Source: Teratosphaeria epicoccoides
Lineage: Eukaryota > Ascomycota > Dothideomycetes > Mycosphaerellales > Teratosphaeriaceae
Length of the DNA stretch: 64,000 nucleotides
Direction: 5' to 3'
Assembly: GCA_021401465.1 (NCBI GenBank)
Contig: JADDMT010000007.1
Span: forward strand, 541,525 to 605,524
Positions 1 to 12,247 of this stretch are shown here, one piece after another; within the stretch, counting starts at the first letter, position 1; each line of letters opens with the position of its first letter. The position numbers and the translations under genes are program-made. The notes below the pieces were generated by a model. It saw only the letters and a program-made list of their open reading frames with translations. It did not search any database and was not told where the DNA came from.

Positions 1-698
1 GCTAATCCTATGGCAGCTGCGAAGTTTGGACCATGGCACAAGCTGAGGTCATCTCATGCGAGATGGTGCATGAGCGGAGCATGCTGGGTAGCGCAAAGCC
101 TTCGGCTTTTACAAAGGTCGATCTGCGCGTGGAGAAGACATTGGCGCTGGTGCAGTAGTAGGAAGCTTGAGAAGCTCGATCAGCATTGCTTTGTGTGGAA
201 TCGTTTCATGTTGTCAAAGTGAGAGCACAGTACAGTTTGAGTGATCGTATGGAAACGCCATTAGGGAAAGAGAAGTTTGATCAATGCTACTACTGTTCAG
301 GCATCAATCATCGCCCGTTCTGAATGCCAATTGCCCCACGGAGAAAGCTATGACAGTCGTCTCTTTTCTGATCAAAACCACATGGCCGTGGTCCAGCGAG
401 ACTTTTTAACACGCCTATTTGCCCAGGAGTGGCTCGCGCCCCAGCTGGTCGGCGTCACTCGGATCTAGAATGCTCGCAATGGCTAGAAGTGATGAGATCC
501 ACGCTTCAAGGATCTCCAGGATCGTCCGCCCACCATGATCACCTGCATGGCTTACTCCATTGCTGCAGAGACTCCGGTCGTGTGGATGTCGAGATCATTG
601 CTCGGGGGGATCCAGACTGGACGAGCTGCTGTGTCGAGTAGCCTGATGTGATCGGAGCTCGCATTTTGACGTGAAACCAAATGAGTTGTATGTTCTGC
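1..698. other. No recognisable gene
   Basis: Only short overlapping frames occur on both strands, with no start, splice signal or domain I recognise. The stretch lies just 3' of the minus-strand coiled-coil gene and probably includes its 3' untranslated region. Confidence 0.5.
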
Positions 699-1676
699 TT
701 AAGCTCCGTCGCGCATCGGCTTTGCAAGGTCATCTTCGCCGTCGCGCTGCTCGAAGCTTGCGCTCAAACGCCTCGGAGTATCAGTTGCATTTTCCTGCTC
801 AGCAGATGAGTGCTCGGCAGTTGAGCTGAGGGTGCCTTGCGCGGCGGGTGACACCGAGTCCTGATGACTGGGCACGCGAGGCCTTCGGGCGATCATCTCC
901 GTCACTTCACTTATCAAGAACTTGCGAGCAGATCCCCACAAGGCTACAGCTTTCTGGAATTCCCGCTTCGACTTTCCAGCGCCAGACTCCAGGCTCATCC
1001 GGTCGAAGATCGTTGTCATGTCTCTCAGCGAGTCAGGTCCTAGCTCTTGGCTGCTGTTCCTCTCTTGCTCCAGCTCCTTCAATCGCGGTATGAATGTGCT
1101 CTGCCAGTCGTGAAAGGCTCGCATTGTCTCCACAGTCAATGCTGCAGCACGATCAGAAGCGATCGACTCGGCCAGGACCTTGGTCAAGGCCTGTTCGGAA
1201 ACCTTCTTCAGAAATTCCCACTTCTCGTGCTGTGGCATCAATGCTTGGGCTGATTGGGTGGACTGGCTCAAATCAAGCGGCACCTCTGCCGCAGTGGCAC
1301 GAGGTGAGGGGGCAGCGGTCTCAGTAGCAGCCCCACGAAGATGGTAGTCGGCCTGAGACAGTGGTTGCAGATCCTGATCGGCGTCGAGAGGCACCACTTC
1401 ACTTTGGCTTAGACTGACCATTGCTTCGGCTGTAGCAAGTCGAGCAGATGATTGTGAAGTGGTATCGAGTCTACCGACTTGCGATTGGAGTTGACGAGCT
1501 TGATGATGCACAGGTGCACTTTGACTAAGGTCCTCGTGCTCCAACAAGTGTGCGGAATTGTTGGAGCGAAGAGGGGCCTGAAAAGACCGGTCTTCCAGTT
1601 CGCTGTCCTCCATCCCGTTGGTCTCGGTCGTCCAGTTCTTGTTCTCGGATTTATCGCTTCCTACGGATGCGGCCAT
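699..1676 (-). CDS. Hypothetical coiled-coil protein, 325 aa
   Basis: I do not recognise the family. The first half is rich in Ser, Gln and Ala. From about residue 150 a charged helical segment begins (start EKWEFLKKVSEQAL), and around residues 195-265 follow Leu/Glu/Lys/Arg-rich stretches such as RLKELEQERNSSQEL and KREFQKAVALWGSARKF, which look like coiled coil. The C-terminus is acidic and Ser/Glu-rich. No signal peptide or membrane segment is visible. The frame stays open upstream to 1868 but without an ATG, so I chose the first ATG at 1676. A polypyrimidine tract ending in CAG lies just upstream of that ATG, so a 5' exon joined there is possible and the true N-terminus may be longer. This is the only long clean frame in the first 5.5 kb. 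Confidence 0.5.
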   Translation of the reverse strand: MAASVGSDKSENKNWTTETNGMEDSELEDRSFQAPLRSNNSAHLLEHEDLSQSAPVHHQARQLQSQVGRLDTTSQSSARLATAEAMVSLSQSEVVPLDADQDLQPLSQADYHLRGAATETAAPSPRATAAEVPLDLSQSTQSAQALMPQHEKWEFLKKVSEQALTKVLAESIASDRAAALTVETMRAFHDWQSTFIPRLKELEQERNSSQELGPDSLRDMTTIFDRMSLESGAGKSKREFQKAVALWGSARKFLISEVTEMIARRPRVPSHQDSVSPAAQGTLSSTAEHSSAEQENATDTPRRLSASFEQRDGEDDLAKPMRDGA

Positions 1677-2400
1677 TCTGAGCTGCTCTTCACGCCTGCC
1701 GAGGATAGAGAGAGAGAAAAAGAGTGCAGATGTCCGCTCGCTCGAATCTGCAAGTTCAGTGAGGTCAGCGAAGATGCATCGGGAGGCGGTTTCTCTCGAC
1801 AAAGACCTTGGACCTGCTGACGATGCAAACAGATAGCTCACACTAGATGTGATCAGAGAGGCGTCCACTCAGACCTTTGACACGATCGTTTTGAGTCGAA
1901 AGAAATTGGAGGATCAACGTTTGTGGTGACGGCGGTGTTTACTCCAAGAAGTCTCAAGTCAAGCTGCGAGTGTCTGTGGCGACTTTGTGATCACAAAAGC
2001 TGTGAATGGAGCAGAGCACTCGAGCAACTGGTGATTCTGGACGCGTGGGCACAATCAGATCTTGCTCGAAGTCTTTGTGCAATTCACAGCGGAAGTTTTC
2101 ACCTGCCTCCGCGTAGGGCTCGCCATCTGACTCAAATTCAGCATGCAGCTCCCATAGGCAGTCCGCATACACAAGTTGCAGGAGGATCCGAGGCAATGTA
2201 TGCTCGAATCGAGTGGGACGACAGCCAATTGTGTTCGGTATATACTACGGAGTTGAATCTTCCTGCCGGCTTGTGCGCATCCTTTCGTCCATCCGCCAGT
2301 TGCCCATCTCTCCTTGCCTTTGTTTCATGCGTTGCCCATGCATTTCCTGATCAGAGTCGCTTGATTGATGAGCTGACCTGCATTTGGTTTCGATCTCTGA

Positions 2401-2583
2401 CTTTTGATCTGGAGCGCTCAGGGGAATAAGAGGAGGGAACGAGCAAGCCAATCACAGCATGACTTCAAGCTGCAAGATTCTCATGATCGTATGCTCTTGA
2501 CCCACCTTGAGAAACAGGTTGAAGAAGGAGAAGAGTACGAAGCGCTGCGGCGGGAAATTCTTATGCTTCTCGTAGGGCGCTAG
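2401..2583 (+). pseudogene. Possible decayed coiled-coil coding fragment
   Basis: Sixty codons are open between a TGA at 2398-2400 and a TAG at 2581-2583, with no start codon of their own. The middle reads like a charged coiled coil (HLEKQVEEGEEYEALRRE). Both bounding stops could come from CGA or CAG by one C-to-T change. The stretch could also be a chance open frame. I cannot name a family. Confidence 0.22.
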
Positions 2584-3671
2584 GCCCGCAACACAACGGC
2601 ACGTGGCTGACATAGAGACAGGCAGGATCATGTGGAAGGCGCGGCGATCTGAGGCATCTGGCAGGCGTTATTACGTTCGCGAAAGACAGAGTGGACAAAG
2701 GCTCATACACCTGGCTGTCTGAGGGTTGCAAGCATTTCACGAAAAGGGCTACCCGAGTGGAAGGGATGTTGGCTCTAGATTGCCCGAGGTAACCTATGGA
2801 AAAGAAGGTGCCTCGAAGCGAATCGCTGCCTCAACTGGTCAGGATTCTGTTCCTGGGCAAGAACAAAGAGATCATGTGAGCCTACTCAGCACGAATTGAA
2901 GCTGGAAGCCTATGATCGGACTGCCCGTAACCTACCTGGAAGACCAAATGCCGCGCCGTCACGTCCCCACTGCTGTGAAGAAAGAGAAGGAGGAGAGTAG
3001 AAGTGGAAAGATTTTCTTTTATGCTGGCTGAAGGCGCTAGTGCGGGGACGGGGGGTGCGTTGCCGTAAAGAGGTGGTCAGTGAGGACGGTGTGATGTGTA
3101 GAGATGATTAATCCACACAACGTATTGCGATCCATGCCCGAGCGGCAGCAGAGTTGGCAAAGGCTGAAATGGGGGTTCAGAATAGTCCGGTTGAAACAGT
3201 CCATCCCTACAACACTGGACCTGGTTTGATGCGGAATGCATCGCCTACTTGATTGCTTGTTGTAGATGATGTGCAGCTGCGTTCAGCCTTGAGCGATAAT
3301 CTCTCTGGCAACTCCAAGACGCCGAGTCTCCGCAGCCAGGGACCCACACTTTAGCAACCACGAAAACCCTAACGTCCAGAGCGAATTGCAGCGCTACGCC
3401 AAGTAGGAGATGAGTCAAAATGGCAGGGTTTCGACCGTGCTCTTGACAGCATGGATGGGCAAATCGACGCGATGCGATGGGCAGCCACTAGGGTATTGCG
3501 GTACTACTGGCGATACATCACCGCTTTGACGACGGCTCCAGCTCTCGTGCGTGACAGTGTCACAGTGATAGCACCGTCGGTTGACCGACAAGACTTAATT
3601 CAGAGTCAGTATGAAGGCTTCGCGTGCTCTCGCCTGTCTTACAGGCAAACAGTCCGCGTCGCTGATGCGGA

Positions 3672-3904
3672 TCATTCAACGTAAAGTACAATGGTATGAT
3701 TTGTTCCATGGAAGGTGAAGCCTGCTTGAAAGACGCCATTGCCACTATCGATCTGCGGACATAGGCTGACTTCACGCTTGACGTCCCAAGTTGTTGGCCG
3801 TGCCTCGCAAGTCTTGTGACCGACATACACGTCGGATCCCAAGAGCATCCGAGCCCAGGCAGAGGGCCGATGACGCTTTGGAGGGTGGTGAGCCGGGCGT
3901 CCAT
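3672..3904 (-). pseudogene. Possible small secreted protein remnant
   Basis: Two overlapping minus-strand frames together look like one short gene. The frame from the ATG at 3904 starts with a weakly hydrophobic leader (MDARLTTLQSVIGPLPGLG). The neighbouring frame, which ends at 3672, has a compact extracellular-like body with two cysteines (GHKTCEARPTTWDVKREVSL followed by a second Cys). No GT-AG pair joins them cleanly, so a one-base shift is the simplest explanation if the gene was real. Chance is a serious alternative. Confidence 0.22.
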
Positions 3905-5573
3905 GTTGTGACTGTCTGAGTGTGATCTTGGAAAGGAAAGAGAAGCTATCGCCAGCGTGGTAGAAGGACGATGGGGTCGTCTCCGACTCTAAACCACGTC
4001 TGGCTCCTACGTGATCCATTCTACTGCTCTTGGACTTGGTACCTCATGCTCACTTGCCGTAGCGATGTCCGCCCCACCCCTTGTTGCGCTGGTCGTTACT
4101 TGCAAGCGCATTGTAGCCCTATCACATCCAGCAGCAGGTATCTCGCTCGCGTGAGTACGTCTCATCGAGGACCCGGCGCGCAATTGCTGCCCTTGACGGA
4201 AGCTGAACTCAATTTGTGCGCGTTTCAACTAAAGCCGAGCCTATTAGCCCTGCACTGCCAGTGACAATAGATCTCTCGAATTGTCATTGTTTCATGAGGG
4301 TGATGAGTATCATGAATATCCGGGCTTCATTCTCACGATCTTTATGGTTTTGCAGCATGAAAATTGGACAGCTTACCGTGAAACGAGCAAAACGATTGCA
4401 AGCCTTCAGCCTCAGGCTTGTGCTCCAATACTGGTTGCTTCTCAAATGGACTGCTAACTGTTGTAAAGAAGCAACGTCTTTGCATTCATTCAATCCAAAA
4501 CAAGGAACGTGTTTGCAATCATTGCGACCAAGAGAATGATGGTATACGGTCAGAGACAAAAAAACGAGACCATTTCCGCACCGCGTCACACCGATTGAAC
4601 TTACTGGATAGGCCGTACCTATATCCCCACGCCTCAGAGCTGACTCTGCGATTTCTGAGTGCTCTGGTTGGTTGATCTTGGACGGCCACGAACTGGATAG
4701 ATAGTCATAATTCAGCGTCCCGAGCTGCTACCGATGGCACGTGCCTTGAAACGCTTGATCGCCGTGGCCCTCCACCTCGTAGCTCTCTTGCAATTTTGTC
4801 ATTCCGTCAAGTCGTCCTTATCCACCAACCTCACCACTGAATCAGGGGAATCCGCCACCAATTGACCACGTGACGGCTATTCTCGCAAGCAGGGATTTCT
4901 CTTCAGGAATGCACGAGCGTATCATAAAGCCAAACGCGCACGACAAGCCTACGAGCATTTCGCGGGCATCGTCAACCATGAAATACAACTTCACCACCAC
5001 GGCGCCCTTGTGTCTCGATATTTGTAGGCACCACGCCTCAGCAATGACCTACCAATACCGTTCTCCAAGACAGCGACCATCGGGAAACGCGCCGTGGACG
5101 TGTCAGATAGCAAGGAGGCAAGCGCGTGTAACAGAAAAGCGCCATTACCGGCCATCACTAATGTCTGCCCACCAGGTCATTTCATCGACCCGAACGGCCA
5201 TACATCACCACCCACAAAAACAAGAGGGATGTCTTTGACGCCCTGGCCAGATATTCGAAATCCTGCGCCGCCAGGGAACCAGACTCCGTCCAAACCGCAT
5301 CCCAGAAATGCAGGATATGTAAGTCATGCTCCAACACTCAGTGTCGCTGCTACGTCCTGGCCAAATCTGTTGTATTGCTACCACGTCAAAAGCCGACTGT
5401 CTGCGACAAACTCGAGCTGGAGCCAGAGTTCATCATCTGGTCTTCTTGGAGGTCATGGCGGCTGCCGAGGGCGAACAGCGGCGACCAGCGGCGAGTCGCT
5501 GAGCATCATACTCCCAGGCTTCTGTAAAGAGGTATGGTTACACCTTCGGCAAGGATTCGGGCATGGCGTGGGA

Positions 5574-6149
5574 TCATGAGAGTTGTGTCCACGCCTTCCG
5601 GGAATGTCGCAGCGCCTGGGTCGATTTCGAAGGAGCAATGAGTGAAGAGGCGAATGGATGTGATCTACATAGCGTGGTCGACATAATAAGGCCGTCAGAA
5701 GATGCAGAAGCGAGGGCCTTCCAGAAATCGATAGCAGCTTCTTTGTTCCTGACCTGATTGAGCAGTCGGACAATGCTTTGTGCCGTCCATAAAGTCTTTG
5801 TGACGCGAAAGTCGCCTGTCTCGCGCGCCTCCAGTAAAGTCTTTTGCTGCTGCTGCCACCGTGCCGGTGATGCCTTGTGGTATGGTGTCGGAGATTGACT
5901 TTCCATATGCAGCGGTACGTCGTGCTTGTCCTCCTTGGTGAATGGCACTCCTATGCTGGTGAGTACGCTGTCACGGCATCTTGATTTGAATCCCTCTAAC
6001 CTTGCCTTCCCTCGGCGAGCCTCGGGGTTTCCCGCAGCTGGAATCTGGCGCGTCGTCTTTGCGGACTCCTGATCGATTTTCCTCTCCAAGCTCGTTTCCG
6101 AGAAACTCTTCAACCACAAAAACTGCAACCACTTCCCAAAAGATCGCAT
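5574..6149 (-). CDS. Hypothetical protein, 191 aa
   Basis: The open frame has an ATG at 6149 (the frame extends to 6161 without an ATG). The product is basic, and residues around 105-155 are predicted helical and Gln/Leu/Glu-rich (RWQQQQKTLLEARETGDF, then TLWTAQSIVRLLNQVRNKEA). I recognise no domain, signal peptide or membrane segment. It is divergent from the small plus-strand gene starting at 6227, with only about 77 bp between the starts, so the two would share a promoter. The start could also be an internal Met nearer the helical part. Coding status is uncertain. Confidence 0.35.
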   Translation of the reverse strand: MRSFGKWLQFLWLKSFSETSLERKIDQESAKTTRQIPAAGNPEARRGKARLEGFKSRCRDSVLTSIGVPFTKEDKHDVPLHMESQSPTPYHKASPARWQQQQKTLLEARETGDFRVTKTLWTAQSIVRLLNQVRNKEAAIDFWKALASASSDGLIMSTTLCRSHPFASSLIAPSKSTQALRHSRKAWTQLS

Positions 6150-6226
6150 ACCCGACAGCACTGTCTACCTCAGACCACATCGAAAACACACAAACACTAC
6201 AAACTATCAATTCACCTACAGCAAGA

Positions 6227-6508
6227 ATGCCTTTCTTCACAGGGCGCAAGATCTTGACGAGTCTGGGCGGCGGCAGCAAGGTCAGTTCGGCGGCAGTCAA
6301 GAGTCGCAGGATCTGGTATCTGACGGGGTGGAAGCCAATGGGCATCGAGGACATCAAGGCTCAGGAGGAGCGCCGCAAGGAGGCGAAGGCGAAGGTGTAC
6401 ATGGAGCAGCAGGCGGACAAGGGCAAGGAACAGCATGGCAGCGAGAGGACCATCATGCCAGAGGAGAAGGGCAATGACAGCATGACCGCCGACAAGAAGC
6501 AGGAGTAG
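6227..6508 (+). CDS. Small hypothetical protein, 93 aa
   Basis: The ATG at 6227 follows an A/C-rich leader typical of highly expressed fungal genes (CTACAGCAAG just before it). The frame is open further upstream, but that part has leader-like rather than protein-like composition. Residues 1-40 are hydrophobic to basic (MPFFTGRKILTSLGGGSKVS, then an RRIWYLTGW segment), which could be a mitochondrial targeting or membrane-associated region. Residues 45-93 are a highly charged Lys/Glu/Gln helix that ends in KKQE. Length and layout resemble small fungal mitochondrial or ribosome-associated proteins, but I do not recognise the family. Confidence 0.55.
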   Translation: MPFFTGRKILTSLGGGSKVSSAAVKSRRIWYLTGWKPMGIEDIKAQEERRKEAKAKVYMEQQADKGKEQHGSERTIMPEEKGNDSMTADKKQE

Positions 6509-9500
6509 GTATAGGGTTCGCCCACAACCGCCCGGCAATGAGAGAGCTCGATTGACAAGCGCATCCCCGTCATCACACCAATGATTTTCCCCATCCCATC
6601 GGCATTTTTTATATATTGAAGTGCGGGTTGGCGGCATCACACGCGTAAGACCAACGAGTCAGCCCGCTCACACACAGCATCGAAGCCCCAGAACATACAC
6701 AGCACCGTCGAGGCAGCAAAGTCGCGCATGAATGCCGTAACGTTCGACGAGCTTTGGACGAAACACCCAAAGTCGCCAAGTATCACAGCGCACCCACAAA
6801 ATCGACGGAGATCACAAAACTGGAATAGAGTCACAGCATTCATTCGAAGATGCGTTAAGAGCATCCACGACGACACAAATTGCTCCCACAGACACAAAAG
6901 CCCGTCGATATCATGGTGAGCTTGCAAGAAGAGGATCAAAATGATCCGCAAAAGCAGAGCACACCAGGAAGGCACCAGCATTCCAATACAACCCTCGAAG
7001 CAGAGCTTGTAGGACAAGCGAAGGAGAAGCTGCATACCGATATGCTCCCAGGAAGTCAGAAATCATCGGCATGCGACGCAAGGCTAGGCATGCCCCGGCA
7101 GAGTCAACGTGCAGTGCCAACGTACCCAATAGTAACAAGCGCAAGAGGCGAACAAGGACAAGATACAACGGCAGGAGCCATCACAGCAACTACCACCCAC
7201 AGGTGTCTCCCAATTAGACTCACCAAACTATCAGAAACTGCAACAAAGCTCAGGCGTCGTGAGAGTGCTTGCGCGAAGCTGAGGTCGAGTCATATTCCCA
7301 TATAGCTAAGATGCTGGATGCCATGGGCAACAAGATAGGCCATACACGCTTCCAGCCGACTGCGGAGCAGGAATTGCAACCGTCAAGCGGGCCTGAAAGC
7401 CAAGCTCTCCGCGATCATAGCCGAGACTCAGGCAATGGATGCTGGGGTCGACAAAGACTGGCACAGGCCGGTCGAAGGGGCGTTCCGCCCAGCAATCCGC
7501 GAGGTCAAAAGAAGGACGTAGATGCGTCGCAGGCAAGCCGAGGCGATAGACTGCTGGAGTTGGTGCGACAGGACTGTCCTGCGCAGCTGAAGTACGCCGC
7601 AGGCCAGCCGAGCAAGCCTTCCGCCAACTATCGCTACGATGGGCATATGCATGCAGCACATCGGCCGCATGGCGAATTATTGGCCGTCAGATCAGGTCTG
7701 TGGCCAAAGACACCTGCGGAGCAATCTCCCACATCAGCAGCATGACACTCAGGAGTACCATTAGCAGCCGCTGGGGTGAATAAGAGGTTAGGCTCAATCG
7801 TTACGAGTCAGGAGCCCGGGCGGAACGCCAGCGGACACTGAATGCAAGGACAGGGTGAATCGGGCCTGAGCGCACTGAAGCCATGGGGGGGGGCAGCAGG
7901 GAGACGGCTTTAGGGAGAATGAGGTGAGATGATTTCGAGGCTGCGAGTTAGCCGCATCGCCGCCAATGCTTGGTAGACGGCTGCGAGGTTGAGCAGCAGT
8001 CGGCCTTACTCGGGCTGTCAACGCAGCTCGCCGAAGCCAAGGACGAGAAGAAAGTGCTCGGACGTGGTGTCAAGATCGTGGCGACGCTGATGGTTGAGAC
8101 GACTGCGAGGTTGAATGACAGTCTTGGTCTGGTTGTCGGTCAGCTCACCGTTGCCAGTAAGCAGAAGGAAGTACAGCTGCGACAGGCATCAACCTGAATC
8201 GTGCTGGAGGATGGGTTCGACGTCCGCTGCGTTCAGAGGCAGAGCATCATATTCGGGCCACGATGACGGCTCGCCGATATCAGATTGACTACGCGGATGA
8301 AGCACCCCGCCGAGAAGCGGTGAAAATGGCAAACTCGAGCTCCTTATCACGGGCAAGGTGTTGAAGAGCAGGACCATCAGTCCATGAAGATGCGACAAGT
8401 GCTAGACTGGCAGCAGAGAACCTGGCGCGGACGCTGAGGTTGCGTGGCCGCAGAGCATCCAGGAACGATTGGTCTCTCAAGGCATGGTCGCCGAGAGCAC
8501 AGAAATGTACGACTCCGCTGAGAGCTGCTGCAAGGGGTGTCAAGAATGCCCGAGGAGACTGTCGGCAAGTTGAAAGGCAGATGTTCTCCTGCTGATCGCT
8601 GACGCATGCACAAATGCGGGGACCGTACTCATGACACGAGAGCATGATTGATGTGCTCGAGGATGTGGACAGAATGGCCCGCAGACCATTGTCGTGCCGA
8701 GTTGCCCATGATCAGGCATCAGAGGCAAGACATCAGTCTGCGCCATGGCCAACCGCGGCCAAAGCCAACCGATTTCCCCCAGAGCGATCCCCAGCAGGCG
8801 TACGACAGATTCCAGCAGCAGGTACTCGCCTTCGATCAAGCTGACGGGCACCAATGGATAGTGACGCCGGGCCTGGCACTGACTACTTCCCTGCCGAGCT
8901 GGCGGGAGATAGTGAGAGTTCAGCCGCAAGCGGGCCTAATCCATAGGCTCACCGCTGCTGTGCTCGGCCATGCGATACCGCTTCACAGGCTCCAAACAGC
9001 ATGATAGCTAGAGAATGGCATGAGACCTGGAAACCTCCGGCGCCAACTTGCCGAAATGATTGGGCGAAGGTACCGCGGCGAGAGCTGAGCAGGATCTCGA
9101 TGAGCATGATGGGACGCCCGGATCACGACGTGTGTGAGGGGCCGAAACGCATGCAGGCCAGGGCGCTCACTGCTGGAGGCAGACACCAATGATGGGCGCG
9201 CATCATGAAGAATCTCCCCGACTGTTCCAGTACGCCCATCGTACTGGCCGACAGTTAGGAAAACGTGTGACAAGTCATCACATCTTGCCAAGTGATCGCG
9301 TCAGGGTAGATCGGAGATCCATGCACGAGTGGCGATGCAGCTTGAGCGTGGGTTCCGCCGCCGAGATGTCGAGTTGACGTTCAAACCTGACGCTGCATAC
9401 GGGCCAAAGGGCTCTCCGCTTTTTGCCCGCCCTCGCCTCCGCAGGATGTTACACGAGTGGGCAGCAATGAACCAGGTATCTAGCCAGGACATACACCATG

Positions 9501-11680
9501 GCAGTCGACGCGGCCAGGCAGTGATCCAGGAGCAGCCTTTCGAAGGACCAGTTGGTGGAGTCACGCGCTCCACAGCGAATCGAAAGTAAACAGAGAGCGG
9601 GCAAATGAGCTCTCCGCTGTGCCATGCGGCTGCCGACATCAAGTATAAAGCAAGAATGCGAAATCATCGCGATGCTCCACAGGCGAAGCCGCGACAGCAG
9701 ACTCGGGCAAACATGAGCAGCTCGCGAGCGAGTTTGTATGCATGTGTGAGCAGTAAGGAAGAAAAATTGCCATCAGCGGCCAAGGTCCGCATAGTTGAGC
9801 ATTCGGGCCAGAGGCTCCCCGCCGTGAATCTATCGTGTCAGTACGCAAGGATGATAAAGCTAGCGGACACAAGTCGGACAATGTTGCAGCATCAGCGGGA
9901 CCACCGACGAGATGCATGATCGATCGCCACTTGGCGTCCAAATGCAAGAGCGGGATGAGCGTGTTGTTACCACATGAAATGCTGGACTGCGGCTTGCACT
10001 CTGGCCACCATGTGAGGGTCTTGGCTGTGTTCCGAGGTGTTCCGAGGAGGGCAGGGTCAACCGTAGCAGCTCCCATTGTTCAGCCGACGGGCCAGCAGGC
10101 TCTCCGTCGCCCAATGGTGAAGAGTACCGCGACTGGCAACCATCGCACTTGAAGCCCTTCAGCCAGCTACTTTGTTGCTGATCGTGAGGTCTTTGGACAA
10201 GGCGGACTCAATTTTGGCGATCATGGGATTCAAGACCGGCGCCGGGGCGTACGACAGGCTTTGGTCTTCCGTGGCATCGTCGCCGTCACGGAAGTTGCGG
10301 TGATGGTGTAGAGGTCGATGAGCTACGGCTCTGGTGGTCGAAAAGCAGAGCGCAGCAGTCGACCGGTCCAGGAGCATGCACGATCAGTTTGAGTAGGACC
10401 CTGTTCATTCCACGCAACGCGCAGAATATGCATTTGCGGGCTTGAAGGCTCACCGCAAATCAGAGGGCGACAGACGTGCCGGAATACGAAAGCGCTCAGA
10501 TTGCAAGACTGCTCTTGGGAGTCAAGACCGCCCAGAACTGTGCCGTGGCGTGCAGTGTGCTTGTGCGGATAGCAAATGTAGGCGTGGGATATTGAAATGT
10601 CCGCAAAGGACTGCCAAAGGACTCCGACCAAGCAGATCGAGACATAATGACGGGACGATCTCTCTTCAACAGAAAGCTGACACTGTGCTGGGCAGTCGTG
10701 CTCGAGAGGCAGTCATGGAGATAATATGTTGATGACTGACTGCCCAGCCGTGGCAAAAGCGTTGAGGAAAGGCTAAGCTGCGGCAGGCCCAAGCTGGCGA
10801 TATCCCCGCTTCAGGCTGAAGCATGATGGCACTCCTCAAAGCCAATCGCTCCACATCGTGTCCCGTCGATGTACGTGCCCGGCACTCGGTCGCTGGAGCT
10901 GCACTCTCTTTCTGATATGATGACGACGCCGGGTGGCGACCATGACAGGAACCACCTTGTCTCGCCAGATCGCAGCCACAGCAAGTTCGACACACGTTCA
11001 TCAGCTTCTGCGTCGCCAGAGAGACTATCAGGGCAGTCTGCAGCTGGTTTCGCTTGGACTGAACTGTCTGTGGAGTTGCTGCGGTCACGTGCTGGGACGG
11101 TCAATGCTGTGCGATGGTGACTGCAGCGAGAGGGTGCTTCTCCAGCGGCGCTGCATGCCTTGCACCATATGTGCGGCAAGGCTCAAACTGCTGAAGTGCT
11201 TGGCATGCGGTCTTCAATGATGCAGATGTCGTGTTGGCCGCCGAAGTGCCGGAGCTGGCGTAGCGTGCGATGGCGAGACCATGAGGCAGAGCTTACTGGA
11301 GGGCATATTGCAGTGATTCAAGCATGCAGGCTCGCCTCGACAGTGTCTCGTGTCGTTACTGGTTGTATGTGGTGTGTGTGTGCCTGCCTTCCGCCTACTG
11401 CTCGAATTGCGCCCCGGCGACGCGCAGACGTCATTCAATACCGCCATTATCTCGTATGCCGCGGATGGGTGCCGATGCTCTTCTGTAGAGTGTGTCTTTC
11501 TCTCGTCCTCTCGCCGGCGCTGTAGAGCGGACGATAAGCGCGGAGGTGGAGGAGTAGAACCTGATACCACAAACTTGGCAGCGCATCGCCGGTGAGCTCC
11601 CACGCCGCTTCAAGTGAGCACAGGCATAAGTGAGCGTGGATAGATTTGCTTACCATGCCGCAACGTGATAATGAGCTCAT

Positions 11681-11702
11681 CGCCGCCGCCGCCGCCGCCG
11701 CC
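11681..11702. repeat. CGC/GCC trinucleotide repeat
   Basis: Seven CGC units plus one base, followed by imperfect GCC units to about 11714. On the minus strand one frame would read poly-Ala, but the surrounding frame has no other protein-like character. Confidence 0.8.
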
Positions 11703-11893
11703 AGAACCGCCGCCCAAGTCACTGTGCGACTATAGTCAAGCTTCTGCCGGATGAAGGCTCATATGGAACCACTAGCGCCCATGAGCGCCAGCAGACACCT
11801 TCGCGAGCCTTGCAGTGACGCTCGACAAGGATCGGGACAAGCCGCTGCTGATCCGTATGATGTTGCCGGCTTGGCAGAGGGGGAAGGGGGGGG

Positions 11894-12247
11894 TTAGGTC
11901 AGTCCGCAGCGGAAATCCATCAGCGGCTTGCCGCGCCACAGATCCGCCGTGAGGCGAGTCGCGGTCTTGCGGAAGCTCTGGGGACGCTGAGATGAGTGCT
12001 CTTGACCTCGCTGCTGTGTGGCAGGAGTGCTTGGACTGTCATGGTAGTCGTGGCTCGCCGTGGAGGAAGGTAGAGTCATGCTACATCTGGGCAAGCTCAA
12101 CTCGGCTTGGCTTTCAATCGGAACTTTCCGCGGCACTTCGACTTCACCCCATGGTCGCCGCTGGCCATATACGACTGCATACGACCTCGCGAATGCGTTA
12201 AGCCTCTTCTGCAGCCTCGATATACCGAGCGCTCGCACCACAACCAT
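11894..12247 (-). pseudogene. Possible decayed gene fragment, 117-codon open frame
   Basis: An ATG at 12247 opens 117 codons with protein-like composition: a basic helical start (ISRLQKRLNAFARSYAVVYG), a Ser/Thr/His/Gln-rich middle and a C-terminus FRKTATRLTADLWRGKPL. The same frame continues upstream to about 12437 with coding-like residues, interrupted only by one TGA and one TAA, both explainable by C-to-T at CGA and CAA. No family is recognised. It may be the 3' part of a gene that decayed by C-to-T changes, or a chance frame. Confidence 0.28.

Larger units (their letters stand above)
1677..5573. other. Gene-poor stretch with coding-like remnants
   Basis: No intact gene is recognised in 3.9 kb. 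Two remnants are listed separately (2401-2583 and 3672-3904). A minus-strand open stretch at about 1954-2196 has protein-like composition but no ATG and no convincing splice sites. Base composition is like the flanking genes rather than AT-rich, so this is not a heavily RIP-mutated transposon. Confidence 0.4.
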
